Source of the DNA: a bacterium
GTDB taxonomy: Bacteria; Planctomycetota; UBA1135; UBA2386
DNA: 64,000 nucleotides
Assembly: GCA_030432695.1 (NCBI GenBank)
Contig: JAUILN010000012.1
Coordinates: forward strand, 186,001-250,000
Direction: 5' to 3'
The notes below the pieces were generated by a model that did not search any database, was not told the origin of the DNA, and saw only the letters and a list, made by a program, of their open reading frames with translations. The translations under genes and the position numbers were made by a program. This document shows, in pieces, positions 1 through 9,340 of the stretch (positions are counted from its first letter, which is position 1; each line of letters starts with the position of its first letter).

Positions 1-545
1 CCCCCCGGCTCGCCACGTTCTTCCTCCACCTTCAGCTCCTTGGCCAGCCGGCGCAGCGCGCGGCCGAGCAGCAGGTGGACGGCGTTCTCGGTGCGTCCCA
101 TCCGCTCGCCGATCTCCTTGGCCGACAGGCCTTCGATCCGCGCCAGGACGATCACCTCGCGGTGGTCGTCGGTCAGCCGGGTGAGCGCGGCCTCGAGCAG
201 GATCAGCCGGTCCTTGCGGTCGGCGCGGGTCACCGGTCCCGAGCGGCGGTCGGCCATCGGGAAGTCGGTGCGGATGCCACGCTCCTTACGGGGGTCGCGG
301 GCGGCGACGCCGACCTGGTCGCGGATGATCCGGGCGACCTTGCGGCGGGCCAGGGTGACCAGCCAGGCGCCGGCGTTGGCCGGATCCTCGAGGGTCGACC
401 AGCAGTTGATCGCCTCGATCGCGACCTCCTGCAGCACGTCTTCCGGGTCCATCCGGGTGCGCAGGTCGGGCCCCATCCGGATGTAGATCACCGACAGCAG
501 GCGGTCGCGGTAGCGCTCGAAGGCGACTTCGGGGGTCAGGGCCAT
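1..545 (-). CDS. ECF-type RNA polymerase sigma factor (3' end cut by window edge)
   Basis: Read on the reverse strand, the frame stays open from the ATG at 545 to base 1, so the C-terminus lies outside the window. The N-terminal part has sigma region 2 character, with MDPEDVLQEV resembling the polymerase-binding helix. The last part is a sigma region 4 helix-turn-helix, with LSAKEIGERMGRTENAVHLL. It is expected to direct RNA polymerase to a small regulon. An in-frame ATG at 632, preceded by an AGGGA stretch, would add a 29-residue Ala/Pro-rich leader. I prefer 545 because conserved sequence starts there. No anti-sigma factor is visible beside it; its downstream neighbour lies off the window. 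Confidence 0.85.
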   Translation of the reverse strand, partial: MALTPEVAFERYRDRLLSVIYIRMGPDLRTRMDPEDVLQEVAIEAINCWSTLEDPANAGAWLVTLARRKVARIIRDQVGVAARDPRKERGIRTDFPMADRRSGPVTRADRKDRLILLEAALTRLTDDHREVIVLARIEGLSAKEIGERMGRTENAVHLLLGRALRRLAKELKVEEERGEPG

Positions 546-797
546 GGGACGGAGACGCCGCGTCGCGGGGGCCGGGCGGGCGGCCGGGGCGGCAGGCGGC
601 TCGGCGAGCGAGGATAGCGTCATTCGGGGCATGGTTCCCTGTTCGTCCGGGGGCAGGTCGGAGGTGGGAGGTCGCCGCGCTACGGGATCGGCTCGCGATC
701 ATTCCCGGGTCGGAAGGATTCCCCGGCAGGCGCCACCCTTCGCCGCGGAACCGCCCCGCGGATCCCGGGATAGACTGGTCCCGTGGTTCGCGGCTCG

Positions 798-3557
798 ATG
801 CGCGCGGCCCTGTTGCCGCTGCTCCTCGGCGCCGCATGGAGCGGTGCGGCGGGAGAGGTCCAACCGCAGGCGCGGTCGCCGGTCTCGTTCCGGGACACGG
901 GTCCCGGCGCGACGGAGGCCTGTCGCTGCCTGATCGAGCTGGACGAGGCAGGCTCGGACGCGCGTCTCCTGCTGCTCGAAGCGATCCGCGTCGGCGTGCG
1001 GCAGGGCGCCGCCGAGTCCCATGCCGCGCGGGTCGAGGCCCTCCGCGCCTTCGACGAGCCCGGCCAGCAGGAGCTCGAACGATCGGTGCAGGACATGAAC
1101 GGCCGCGTGCTGCGCCGCTTCCTCTGCTGGCCCGGAGCGTTGGTCGAGCTGCCCCCCGCCGCGGCCGGCGCGTGGCCGACCCGCCACCCCGACCGCTGGC
1201 CGCTCCGACCCGAACGCGCCTGGGCCCCACACGTCAAGGTCGCCACCGACGCCAACAACCACGCCGCCGACCACGTGCAGAACGTCCTCGGCCTGCGCGG
1301 CGCCGGCGCCACCCTCGCCCTGTTCGACACCGGCGCCGACCTCGACTGCAACGGCAGCGGCAACCCGCACCCCCACCTCGGCGGCACCCTGCCCGGCGGC
1401 GGCTCGCGGCTCGTCGCGGTCCGCGGCGCGTTCGGAGCGCAGGACGTGGAAGACCAGCAGGGCCACGGCACCTGGGTCGGCAGCATCGCGCTCGGTCGCA
1501 ACTGGGCCGGAAGCGCGTCCACCTTCTCCGACGACGGCTTCGCGCCGGACGCGGGCCTGGTGAGCCTGAAGATCACCAGCGGAACCCAGTTCCAGTACTT
1601 CGACAGCAGTCTGCTGGCGATGGTCGACGAGGTCGCGCTGCAGCGCCTCGCGTGGGACGTCGGCGTGGCCAACGTGAGCTGGGCGGGTTCGCCGTCGCCC
1701 GCCTGGCCGACCAGCCAGGCGCTCGACGTGCTGGCGTTCTACTTCGACGTGGTGGTGGTGACCTCGGCCGGCAATGGCGGCCTGGATCCCACACCGACCA
1801 TCCAATCGTTCGCCAATTGCAATGGTCTCGCAGTCGGCGCCATACACCCCGACAGCCATGCGATCTGGACCGGCTCGACCTTCGGTCCATTGCTCGGCGA
1901 TCCATTGCGCCGCTTCCCCGACCTCACCGCCGTCGGCACCGAGGTCCGCACCGCGACGGTCGATTCCCCCCAAGGCGTCAGCCCGGTCCTCAACGGCACC
2001 AGCTTCGCCGCGCCGATGGTGGCCGGTACCGCTCTCCTGCTCCGCGGCGCCGACCCGTCGCTCTCCGCCCTCGACGCGCGCGGGCTGCTGCTCAATTCCA
2101 CCGCCGACCTCGCGCAGGCCAACCCCGACCGCACGCGTTGGCACTGGGGCCGCGGCATGCTGCGCACCGACCTCGCGGTGGAACACCTGCAGACCGGCAC
2201 GGTCACCCAAGCGATCCTGCGCAGCGGCGACCCGGCCCTCCTGCTGCCCATCCAGGCGATTGCCGGCAAGAGCTATTCGGCGACGATCGCCTGGCCGCGC
2301 CTCGATCCCTCGAGCACCGACTGGGACGACCTCGACCTCGAGCTGCGCGATCCCAATGGCCGCCTGATCGCCGCCTCGACCAGCACCCGCGACCTCGACG
2401 AGCGCGTGCTCTTCGACGCCCGACTCACCGGCCCCCACGAGCTCCGCGTGATCCCGCGCAGGATCATTTCCCCCACCGGCGTCCTCGTCTCCATTGCCCA
2501 CGCCGAACACCGCGGCGGCGGCAAGCAGCCCGGCACCTGGCAGCTCGATCCCGCGGTTCCCCATAGCGGTTGCCCCGGCCAGGGCGTGGTGCCCATTGCG
2601 GGTCTCGAGGTCCCCGCCTTCACCGCCGGCGGCTTCGCCTCGCGCGGCAGCATCTATCCGTTCGCCGGCCCGCCGTGCCGCCTGCTGATGGTGCTCGACC
2701 ACAATGAGGTCCCACCCGGCACCGTGATCCGCCACGTGGCACTCCGCCGCGACGAGAACTCGTTCGGCTATCCGAGCTACGACGCCGACGTCGAGCTGCG
2801 CATGGGCCTCACCTCACGCCCCGCCGGCAGCCCACTCGCCACCTTCGACGCCAACTACGACCTGGCCGGCCCCACCGTGGTGACCCAACGCCGCTGGCTC
2901 ACCATCCCCGGCGACCAGGAGATCCCCGCCGACTACGACGTGTTCGACGTCGTGCTGCCACTCGACCAGCCCTACACGGTGCAGACCGGCCCCGGCCGCA
3001 ACCTGGTGATCGAGTTCGTCGTGCATGGCCACTCCCGCGGTTCGATCCCCTTCGGCCTCACCTTCGACGCCGAGCTCAACCCGTTCGAGGCGGTGACGAT
3101 CTCGACCGGCTCCGCGACCGCCGCGACGGGGGTGCTCGACGTGCTCACCCCGCCGCTCGCGCTGCTGCGCGGTGATCTGGCGACCGCCGTCCCCCGCCTG
3201 TTCACCGACGGGCTGCCGCAGCTCGGCGGGACGTTCGCGCTGCACTTCGCGCGTGCCGCGCCGAACGCGCCCGGGGTGCTGATCCAGGGCTTCCCGCTGT
3301 CGACCTGGGGCAGCGCGTCGATCCCCTTCGATCTGACCGCCCTGGGGGCGCCCGGCTGCGCCCTGCATGCGCGCCCGGATGCGGTGGTCGCGCTGTGTGC
3401 CGACGGCGCCGGGCGAGGCAGCCTGCCGATCCAGGTGCCCGCCGATCCGGCGTTCACGGGCCAGGAATATCGGCAGCAGCTGCTGTTCCTGGATCAGGCG
3501 GCGAACGGGCTGGGGATCTCGGCGACGCGCGCTGTTGCGCTGCGGGTTGGTGGCTGA
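798..3557 (+). CDS. Secreted subtilisin-like (S8) serine protease
   Basis: The product is about 919 residues with an N-terminal signal peptide (RAALLPLLLGAAWSGAAG). The peptidase S8 triad is complete: Asp in ALFDTGAD (about residue 177), His in QQGHGTWVG (about 223) and Ser in NGTSFAAPMVAG (about 402). After the catalytic domain come beta-rich segments. The last 110 or so residues form a domain (DLTALGAPGCALH) that recurs at the ends of two other secreted proteins in this window. The expected role is extracellular or periplasmic proteolysis. An in-frame GTG at 783 is an alternative start, but ATG 798 gives the cleaner signal peptide. The gene lies 164 bases upstream of the amidohydrolase run on the same strand, so protein breakdown followed by peptide hydrolysis is a possible link (inference). 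Confidence 0.9.
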   Translation: MRAALLPLLLGAAWSGAAGEVQPQARSPVSFRDTGPGATEACRCLIELDEAGSDARLLLLEAIRVGVRQGAAESHAARVEALRAFDEPGQQELERSVQDMNGRVLRRFLCWPGALVELPPAAAGAWPTRHPDRWPLRPERAWAPHVKVATDANNHAADHVQNVLGLRGAGATLALFDTGADLDCNGSGNPHPHLGGTLPGGGSRLVAVRGAFGAQDVEDQQGHGTWVGSIALGRNWAGSASTFSDDGFAPDAGLVSLKITSGTQFQYFDSSLLAMVDEVALQRLAWDVGVANVSWAGSPSPAWPTSQALDVLAFYFDVVVVTSAGNGGLDPTPTIQSFANCNGLAVGAIHPDSHAIWTGSTFGPLLGDPLRRFPDLTAVGTEVRTATVDSPQGVSPVLNGTSFAAPMVAGTALLLRGADPSLSALDARGLLLNSTADLAQANPDRTRWHWGRGMLRTDLAVEHLQTGTVTQAILRSGDPALLLPIQAIAGKSYSATIAWPRLDPSSTDWDDLDLELRDPNGRLIAASTSTRDLDERVLFDARLTGPHELRVIPRRIISPTGVLVSIAHAEHRGGGKQPGTWQLDPAVPHSGCPGQGVVPIAGLEVPAFTAGGFASRGSIYPFAGPPCRLLMVLDHNEVPPGTVIRHVALRRDENSFGYPSYDADVELRMGLTSRPAGSPLATFDANYDLAGPTVVTQRRWLTIPGDQEIPADYDVFDVVLPLDQPYTVQTGPGRNLVIEFVVHGHSRGSIPFGLTFDAELNPFEAVTISTGSATAATGVLDVLTPPLALLRGDLATAVPRLFTDGLPQLGGTFALHFARAAPNAPGVLIQGFPLSTWGSASIPFDLTALGAPGCALHARPDAVVALCADGAGRGSLPIQVPADPAFTGQEYRQQLLFLDQAANGLGISATRAVALRVGG

Positions 3558-3721
3558 ACGGGACCCGGCCGGGCGTCCGACGAGCCGGCACACGGATCAC
3601 CCATCCCTCGACACCCGATCTGGCATCCGCGGACCATGCTCCGTAGAACGCGGCCCGACCGGTGTGGCGGACCCCCCGCCGCTCCCGCCCCATCGCCCCT
3701 CCCTCCGGCGAGCCAGACTCC

Positions 3722-5368
3722 ATGCCTAGCTTCCCCCGTGGCACCCTCTTGCGTGGCACCTTCTTGGCTGGCCTGCTCGCAGGCCTGCTCGGCCTGACGA
3801 GTGCCTCCGACCTAGCCGCCCAGCGCCGCCCAGGCGGCGGCGGACGCCGCGCCCAGGTCACCGTCCTGAAGGTCGGGACGGTCCATCCGGTGTCCGGACC
3901 GGCGATCGAGAACGGCGTGATCGTGATCCGCGGGTCGCGGATCGTGGCGGTCGGAAGTGCTGACGAGATCGAGGTTCCGGAAGGGGCCAACGTGATCGAG
4001 CACCTCGAGGCACACGCCTATCCGGGACTGGTCGACCCGCTGTCGGCGGCGTTCGCGGATCCGGAGGCGGTGAGTGCCGGGCGGACCGATGCGGGGACGC
4101 CGGTGGCGGACGCGCTCGATCCCTTCGAGGAGCGCTCGCGGGAGCTCGCAGCCCGCGGCATCACCACGGCTTACGTCAGCAACCGGTCGGACTCGCCGTG
4201 GCGGGGACTGGGTGCCTTGATCCGGCCGGGGAGCGACGGCTTCCGCGACTTCCCGGAGAAGACCGAGGTCGCGGTGCAGATGCGGATCTCGGCGGGCGGC
4301 GGACGGGCGCACCCCCTGCAGCGGCTGCAGGCGCTGGAGAACGTCGGCAACGAGTTCGAACAGCTCGAGGCCTACGAGAAGGCCTTCGAGAAGGCCGAGG
4401 AGGAGCTGAAGAAGTACGAGGAGGACTTCGGCAAGTACCTCGAGTGGCACCGCGCCCGGAAGAAGGACGACGGCGACGCGGCCAAGGAAGAGGACAAGAA
4501 GGACGGCGAACAGGCGTCCGGCGAGGGCGAGGCCAAGCCGGAGGGCGAGACGCCGGAGGCGCGGCCCGAGGGTGGGCGGCGCGGTCGCGGTCGGCGCCCG
4601 CCCGGTGAAGGCGGCGGCGGTGGCACTCCTCCCGCCGGCGGCGGCGAAGGTGGCCGTCCCGAGGGCGGCGCGCAGGACCCGCAGCGCGCGGGCGGTGGCG
4701 GGCGCGGCGGCGAAGGCGCGGCGACCGGCGGCGACGCCAAGGCCAAGGGCGAGGAGAAGGCCCCCGAGCGGCCGAAGTACCCCAAGACCCCCGACCGCGA
4801 CCCGTCGAAGGACGCGCTGATCAAGGTCCGCGACGGCGACCTGGCGCTGTTCATCGAGGCGCAGCAGACCGACGAGGTCGAGCGCGCACTGGCGCTGCTC
4901 GGCGAGCACGGCATCGGCCGCGCGGCCATCGAGATCGCCACCGGCGCCCACCGTGCGGCGCCGGCACTCCGCGACGCCGGCATCCCGGTGATCGTGCTCG
5001 ATGCTGCCCCCGCCGGCGAGAACGAGAACGTCGACCGCGACGGCCAGGACAGGAGCGTCGCCGGTGTGATGGCCAAGGCCGGCGTGCCGGTGGCCTTCGG
5101 TTCGGGTTCGGTGGCCCGCGCCCGCCACCTTCCCTCCATCGCCGCCGAGGCGGTGGCCTACGGCATGGACGAGGACGCCGCGGTCCGCGCGATCACGCTG
5201 ACCCCCGCCGAGATCCTCGGCGTGGCCGACCGCGTCGGTTCGCTCGAGGCCGGCAAACTCGCCGACATCGTGCTGACCTCGGCGCCGATCCTGCACAGCG
5301 ACGCGCGGATCCTGTCGGTCCTGGCCAGCGGCCGGCCCGTCGGTGGCTCCGACTCCGAAGACCGCTGA
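3722..5368 (+). CDS. Secreted amidohydrolase-like protein lacking metal ligands (array member 1)
   Basis: The 548-residue product has a signal peptide ending near SASDLAAQ. The amidohydrolase frame is recognisable at both ends: GPAIENGVIVIRGSRIVAVG at the N-terminal beta-sandwich, and AITLTPAEILGVADRVGSLE with GKLADIVL near the C-terminus, as in HutI-like COG1228 proteins. Between them, residues about 208-250 look like a charged coiled coil and about 250-365 are Gly/Glu/Arg/Pro-rich low complexity. The strand that should carry HxH reads YPGLVDPLSAAF, and the strand-8 Asp position reads VAFGSGSV, so no metal site is expected. It heads a run of ten paralogues on one strand. A non-catalytic or scaffold role is an inference. 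The ATG at 3722 was chosen because the signal peptide begins there. Confidence 0.8.
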   Translation: MPSFPRGTLLRGTFLAGLLAGLLGLTSASDLAAQRRPGGGGRRAQVTVLKVGTVHPVSGPAIENGVIVIRGSRIVAVGSADEIEVPEGANVIEHLEAHAYPGLVDPLSAAFADPEAVSAGRTDAGTPVADALDPFEERSRELAARGITTAYVSNRSDSPWRGLGALIRPGSDGFRDFPEKTEVAVQMRISAGGGRAHPLQRLQALENVGNEFEQLEAYEKAFEKAEEELKKYEEDFGKYLEWHRARKKDDGDAAKEEDKKDGEQASGEGEAKPEGETPEARPEGGRRGRGRRPPGEGGGGGTPPAGGGEGGRPEGGAQDPQRAGGGGRGGEGAATGGDAKAKGEEKAPERPKYPKTPDRDPSKDALIKVRDGDLALFIEAQQTDEVERALALLGEHGIGRAAIEIATGAHRAAPALRDAGIPVIVLDAAPAGENENVDRDGQDRSVAGVMAKAGVPVAFGSGSVARARHLPSIAAEAVAYGMDEDAAVRAITLTPAEILGVADRVGSLEAGKLADIVLTSAPILHSDARILSVLASGRPVGGSDSEDR

Positions 5369-5487
5369 CCGCCACGACGCCGGCCCGTCGCCGCGCCCCG
5401 CGGCATGCGCGCCGGCTCTTCCACCCCGAACATCCGTTCCGCAGCGCTCGCCCGAGTCGCACCGGAACCCCAGGAGACCGACCCCTC

Positions 5488-6729
5488 ATGCATCGGACCA
5501 TGCTGCCCAGGACCCTCACCCTGGCCGCGGTGCTGGCCGCCCACCTCGCGCCGCCACTCGCGGCGCAGGATCGAGGCGGTGACCAGCAGTCGCCGCAGGC
5601 GCAGACCACCACGATCTACTCGGCCGCGCGGCTGATCCTCCGCGCCGGCGATCCGGTACTCACCGGCGACGACGCGCGCCTGGCGGTGCGCGGCGGCAAG
5701 GTGGTCGCGGTCGGCGGCGAGATCACGCCGGGGATGACCCAGCGTGCTCGCGTCTCCCGCTTCGAAGGTGCCACGATCGTGCCGGGCTTCGTCGCGCCGC
5801 ACACCGACCTCGGGCTCGGTGGCGACCTCGCCGAGCCGATCGACGCGTTCACGCCCCACCTCGACGCCGCCGACGCGTTCAATCCGTTCGACGACCGGCT
5901 CGACGAGCTGGCGAAGACCGGGGTGACCAGCGCGGTACTGTCCCCCCTGTCGGCCAACACCTTCGGTGGCCGCGCCGCACTGGTCCGCTCGGGGGAACTG
6001 GCCGGCCAGGTGGTCACGCGCGACTGCTACCTGAAGATGGCGCTGGTCCAGGAGTCGCTCGATCAGCAGCGCTACCCGACCTCGCGGATGGGCGCCGCCG
6101 ACATGATTCGCTCGGCCTTCGCCGAGGCGAACTCGCCGCTGGGCGTGCAGACGCCCGAGTTCGCGGCGCTGCGCGCGGTGCTCGACGGCTCGCTCGGCGT
6201 CGCGGTCCACGCCCGCACCCACGCCGAGATCACCACCACGCTGGACGTGCTCGGCCCGCTCGGCATCGATCCGGTGCTGCTCGAGGCCGCCGAGGTCGAC
6301 GAGAACCTCGACCGCCTCACCGGCACCGGCGTGCGGGTCACGCTCCCCGGCCTGCGCTTCGATTCTCCGGAGCGCCTGCTCGAACTGCCGGCGAAGCTCG
6401 CCGAGGCCAAGATCCCGTTCGCCTTCATGGCGCCCGACGGTCGCTGGCTGCGGCGCAGCATGGCGCTGGCGGTGCGGCACGGACTGAGCCGCGAACTCGC
6501 GCTGGCCGCCGCCACCAGCGTGCCCGCCGAGATCGCCGGCGCCGACGACCACGTCGGTTCGCTGCGCGTCGGCCGCGACGCCGACTTCGCGATCTTCCAC
6601 GGCGACCCGTGCGACCTCACCGCGAGGCTGCTCGCGGTGCGCGTCGCCGGCCGCGCCGTGTTCGACCACGCCGACGACGAGACGACCGACACCGGCGCCG
6701 CGGCCCGCGGCACGGAGGAGACCCGATGA
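5488..6729 (+). CDS. Secreted amidohydrolase-like protein, degenerate metal site (array member 2)
   Basis: The 413-residue product has a signal peptide (LTLAAVLAAHLAPPLAAQ). It keeps the family outline: a beta-sandwich entry (VRGGKVVAVGGEI), a GVTSAVLSP turn and the terminal HVGSLRVGRDADFAIFHGDP block. The first metal motif is reduced to PGFVAPHTDLG (HxD), and the segment where the strand-8 Asp is expected reads FAFMAPDGRW. A hydrolytic site is therefore doubtful. It starts 119 bases after member 1 and its TGA overlaps the ATG of member 3 (ATGA), which suggests translational coupling. The frame is fully open and carries an export signal, so it is not a simple decayed gene. Confidence 0.8.
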   Translation: MHRTMLPRTLTLAAVLAAHLAPPLAAQDRGGDQQSPQAQTTTIYSAARLILRAGDPVLTGDDARLAVRGGKVVAVGGEITPGMTQRARVSRFEGATIVPGFVAPHTDLGLGGDLAEPIDAFTPHLDAADAFNPFDDRLDELAKTGVTSAVLSPLSANTFGGRAALVRSGELAGQVVTRDCYLKMALVQESLDQQRYPTSRMGAADMIRSAFAEANSPLGVQTPEFAALRAVLDGSLGVAVHARTHAEITTTLDVLGPLGIDPVLLEAAEVDENLDRLTGTGVRVTLPGLRFDSPERLLELPAKLAEAKIPFAFMAPDGRWLRRSMALAVRHGLSRELALAAATSVPAEIAGADDHVGSLRVGRDADFAIFHGDPCDLTARLLAVRVAGRAVFDHADDETTDTGAAARGTEETR

Positions 6730-7964
6730 CCGCCCGCAGTCCTTCGCTCCGCGCTGCGGTCCTCGCCGCACTCGCGCTCGCCGCGTCCCCGCTGGCCGCC
6801 CAGGAAGCCGTCCAGGTGTTCCAGGGCGCGCGCCTCCACCCCGTCTCCGGTCCCGCGATCGACAACGGCGTGCTGATCGTCGCCGGTGGCCGCATCGTCG
6901 CGGTCGGCGGCGCCGACCTCACGGTCCCCGCCGGCGCGCAGATCATCGACTGCTCCGGCAAGGTGATCACGCCGGGCCTGGTCGACGCCGGCACCACGAT
7001 GGGTGTCGACGCGCGCGACCTGAACGAGCAGGGCGAGGAGGTCACCCCCGCGGTGCACATCCTCGACGCGATCGATCCGGCGAGCCGTGACTTCGTCCGC
7101 GCCCGCAACTCCGGAGTGACCTGCGCACAGATCAACCCCGGCAACCGCAACGTGATCGGCGGCTTCGGCGCGGTGGTGAAGACCGCCGGCGACACGCTCG
7201 CCGAGATGCTGGTGATGGACGAGTCGGGCCTGCGCCTGACGATGGGTTCGGAACCCAGCTCGGGCAACCGCGCGATCCGCGGCGGCCGCCCCGAGGGCAT
7301 CTACTACCGGCGGCCGACCACCCGCATGGGTGTCGTCTGGGAGGCGCGCAAGGCCTTCTACGACGCGATGGCCTACCAGCAGCAGAAGACCGATCCGAAC
7401 GCCGACCCCGAGACGATGGCGATCGATCCCGGCATGGAGGTGCTGAGCCGCGCGCTGAAGCAGGAGGTGCTGGTCCGCACCACCGCGCGCGCCGAGCAGG
7501 ACATCCGCACCGCGCTGCGCCTCGCCGAGGAGTTCGGCTACAAGACGCTGGTCGAGGAGGCCACCGAGGCGTGGCGCGTGATCGACGACCTCGCCGCCGC
7601 CGAGGTGCCGGTGCTGTTCAGCGCGCCGAGTTCGATGAACGGCGGCGAGGGCACCGACGTCCGCTACAACACGATCGTCGCGCTCGCCGCGCGCGGCGTG
7701 CCGTTCGCGATCTGCAGTGGCGCCGGCGGTGCGCCCCTGCCGCTGATCCACGAGGCGACCTTCGCGGTGCGCTACGGCCTGTCGAAGGACGTGGCGCTCG
7801 CCGCGGTCACCCTGCGCGCCGCCGAGATCCTCGGGGTCGACGACCGGGTCGGCAGCCTGCGCGCCGGCCGCGACGCCGACCTGGTGGTCTGGAGCGGCGA
7901 CCCGTTCGACCCGACCAGCCGGCCACTCGCCGTCTACGTCTCCGGCGAGGAGGTCTCGGAATGA
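6726..7964 (+). CDS. Secreted amidohydrolase-like protein lacking metal ligands (array member 3)
   Basis: The product is 412 residues with a signal peptide (AAVLAALALAASPLAAQ). The start ATG overlaps the previous stop by four bases. The family blocks HPVSGPAIDNGVLIVAGG, NSGVTCAQINPG, GFGAVVKTAG and DDRVGSLRAGRDADLVVW are clear. The HxH position reads PGLVDAGTTMG and the strand-8 position reads FAICSGAGGA, so the metal ligands are absent. The next gene again overlaps by ATGA. The protein probably sits outside the cytoplasm with the other array products; its function is unknown. Confidence 0.8.
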   Translation: MTARSPSLRAAVLAALALAASPLAAQEAVQVFQGARLHPVSGPAIDNGVLIVAGGRIVAVGGADLTVPAGAQIIDCSGKVITPGLVDAGTTMGVDARDLNEQGEEVTPAVHILDAIDPASRDFVRARNSGVTCAQINPGNRNVIGGFGAVVKTAGDTLAEMLVMDESGLRLTMGSEPSSGNRAIRGGRPEGIYYRRPTTRMGVVWEARKAFYDAMAYQQQKTDPNADPETMAIDPGMEVLSRALKQEVLVRTTARAEQDIRTALRLAEEFGYKTLVEEATEAWRVIDDLAAAEVPVLFSAPSSMNGGEGTDVRYNTIVALAARGVPFAICSGAGGAPLPLIHEATFAVRYGLSKDVALAAVTLRAAEILGVDDRVGSLRAGRDADLVVWSGDPFDPTSRPLAVYVSGEEVSE

Positions 7965-9340
7965 CCCCCGCGCGCCGTTCCTCCGCCGCATCCCCTCCGC
8001 ATTCCCGCACGTTCCCGATGACCCTCTCCCGACTCCTGAAGGCGACCGGCCTCGCCGCCCTGCTCGCCGTTCCGTCCGCCGCCCAGGACCAGCTCGTGGT
8101 CAAGGCCGGCACGCTGCACACCTTCGCCGGCGACCCGATCCAGAACGCCGTGATCCTGATCGAGAACGGTCGGATCACCGCGATCGGCAGCGCCGACGAG
8201 ATCGAGGCGCCGTGGAACGCCAAGGTCGTCGACGCGACCAACATGGTGGTGCTGCCGACCTGGGTCCTCGCCCACACGCCGGGCGGCCTGTCGGGCGGCA
8301 ACGAGAACATGGCCAACGTGCCGTTCCTCACCGTGCAGGACGCGATCGACCCGTCGGACACCTTCTTCGACGAGGCGATCCGCAACGGCGTCGGCACGCT
8401 GCACGTGATCCCCGGCAACAGCACGTTGCTCGGTGGGCGCGGCATGGTGGTGCGCCCCTACGGCAAGACCGTCGAGGACATGACGGTCCGCGACGCCGGC
8501 GGCCTCAAGCTGTCGCTGCAGGCCGACCGCGGCAACAGCCGGATGGCACAGATCCGCGCGCTCCGCAACGCGCTGAAGGACGCGCAGGACGCCAAGGCCG
8601 AGCTCGAGCGGCAGCGCACCGAGTGGCAGAAGGAGAAGGACGCCGGAGCGACCGAGAAGAAGGAGTTCGACGGCGAGATCGACGAGCTGAAGAAGCCGGT
8701 CGTCGACCTGATCGACGGCGCGCTCACCGGCTACCTGTTCGTGCCGTCCGCCGCCGAGGTGCCCGAGGTCGCGCGCCTGAAGGAGCAGTACCCGGCGATG
8801 AAGCTGGTGCTGGTCCTCGGCCCGAGCTGCTACAAGGCCGCCGACCGCCTCAAGGAACTCGGCTACCCGATCGTGCTCGAGGACGAGTCGATCGAGTACG
8901 TCGAGCGCGATCCGGAGACCGGCGACGAGACCACCGTGTGCCCGCCGAAGGTCTTCGCGGACGCCGGCATCGAGTTCGCGATCTCGCTGTCGCAGAGCGG
9001 CAACAGCGCCCGCCGCTACCCCTGGTGGCAGATGGCGACGATGGTCCGCCACGGCGTCGACCGCGGCGTCGCACTGCGTTCGCTGACCACCGTGCCGGCG
9101 CGCATCCTCGGCGTCGACGCCGAGTTCGGCACCCTCGAGGTCGGCAAGGTCGCCTCGCTGCAGGTGCTCGAGGGTGACCCGCTGGCAGCCACCACCTGGA
9201 CCCGCTGGGTCGTTCTCGAGGGCGAGGTCGCCTACGACAAGACGGCTGACAAGCGGCTGCAGGTCCTGTTCGGCGAGACCGCGCCGGCCAGCGGCGAAGG
9301 CACGACTGGCGGCAGCGACCGCCAGGAGGGATCGCGTTGA
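7961..9340 (+). CDS. Secreted amidohydrolase-like protein lacking metal ligands (array member 4)
   Basis: Starting at the ATG that overlaps the previous stop, the product has 459 residues; the internal ATG at 8018 (TLSRLLKATGLAALLAVPSA) is an alternative that starts directly at the signal peptide. The HutI-like outline is present: TFAGDPIQNAVILIENGRI, then a closing VGKVASLQVLEGDPLA block. The HxH region reads LPTWVLAHTPGG and the strand-8 region reads FAISLSQSGN, so no binuclear site is expected. A charged helical stretch (residues about 205-245) contains RTEWQKEKDAGATEKKEF and resembles the coiled-coil insert of member 1. Its TGA overlaps the TTG start of the next gene. Confidence 0.78.
   Translation: MTPARRSSAASPPHSRTFPMTLSRLLKATGLAALLAVPSAAQDQLVVKAGTLHTFAGDPIQNAVILIENGRITAIGSADEIEAPWNAKVVDATNMVVLPTWVLAHTPGGLSGGNENMANVPFLTVQDAIDPSDTFFDEAIRNGVGTLHVIPGNSTLLGGRGMVVRPYGKTVEDMTVRDAGGLKLSLQADRGNSRMAQIRALRNALKDAQDAKAELERQRTEWQKEKDAGATEKKEFDGEIDELKKPVVDLIDGALTGYLFVPSAAEVPEVARLKEQYPAMKLVLVLGPSCYKAADRLKELGYPIVLEDESIEYVERDPETGDETTVCPPKVFADAGIEFAISLSQSGNSARRYPWWQMATMVRHGVDRGVALRSLTTVPARILGVDAEFGTLEVGKVASLQVLEGDPLAATTWTRWVVLEGEVAYDKTADKRLQVLFGETAPASGEGTTGGSDRQEGSR

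Noticed and set aside
699-2735. Long reverse-strand frame opposite the subtilisin-like protease
   Set aside because: No recognisable motif and a mirror composition; the forward frame has a full catalytic triad and signal peptide.
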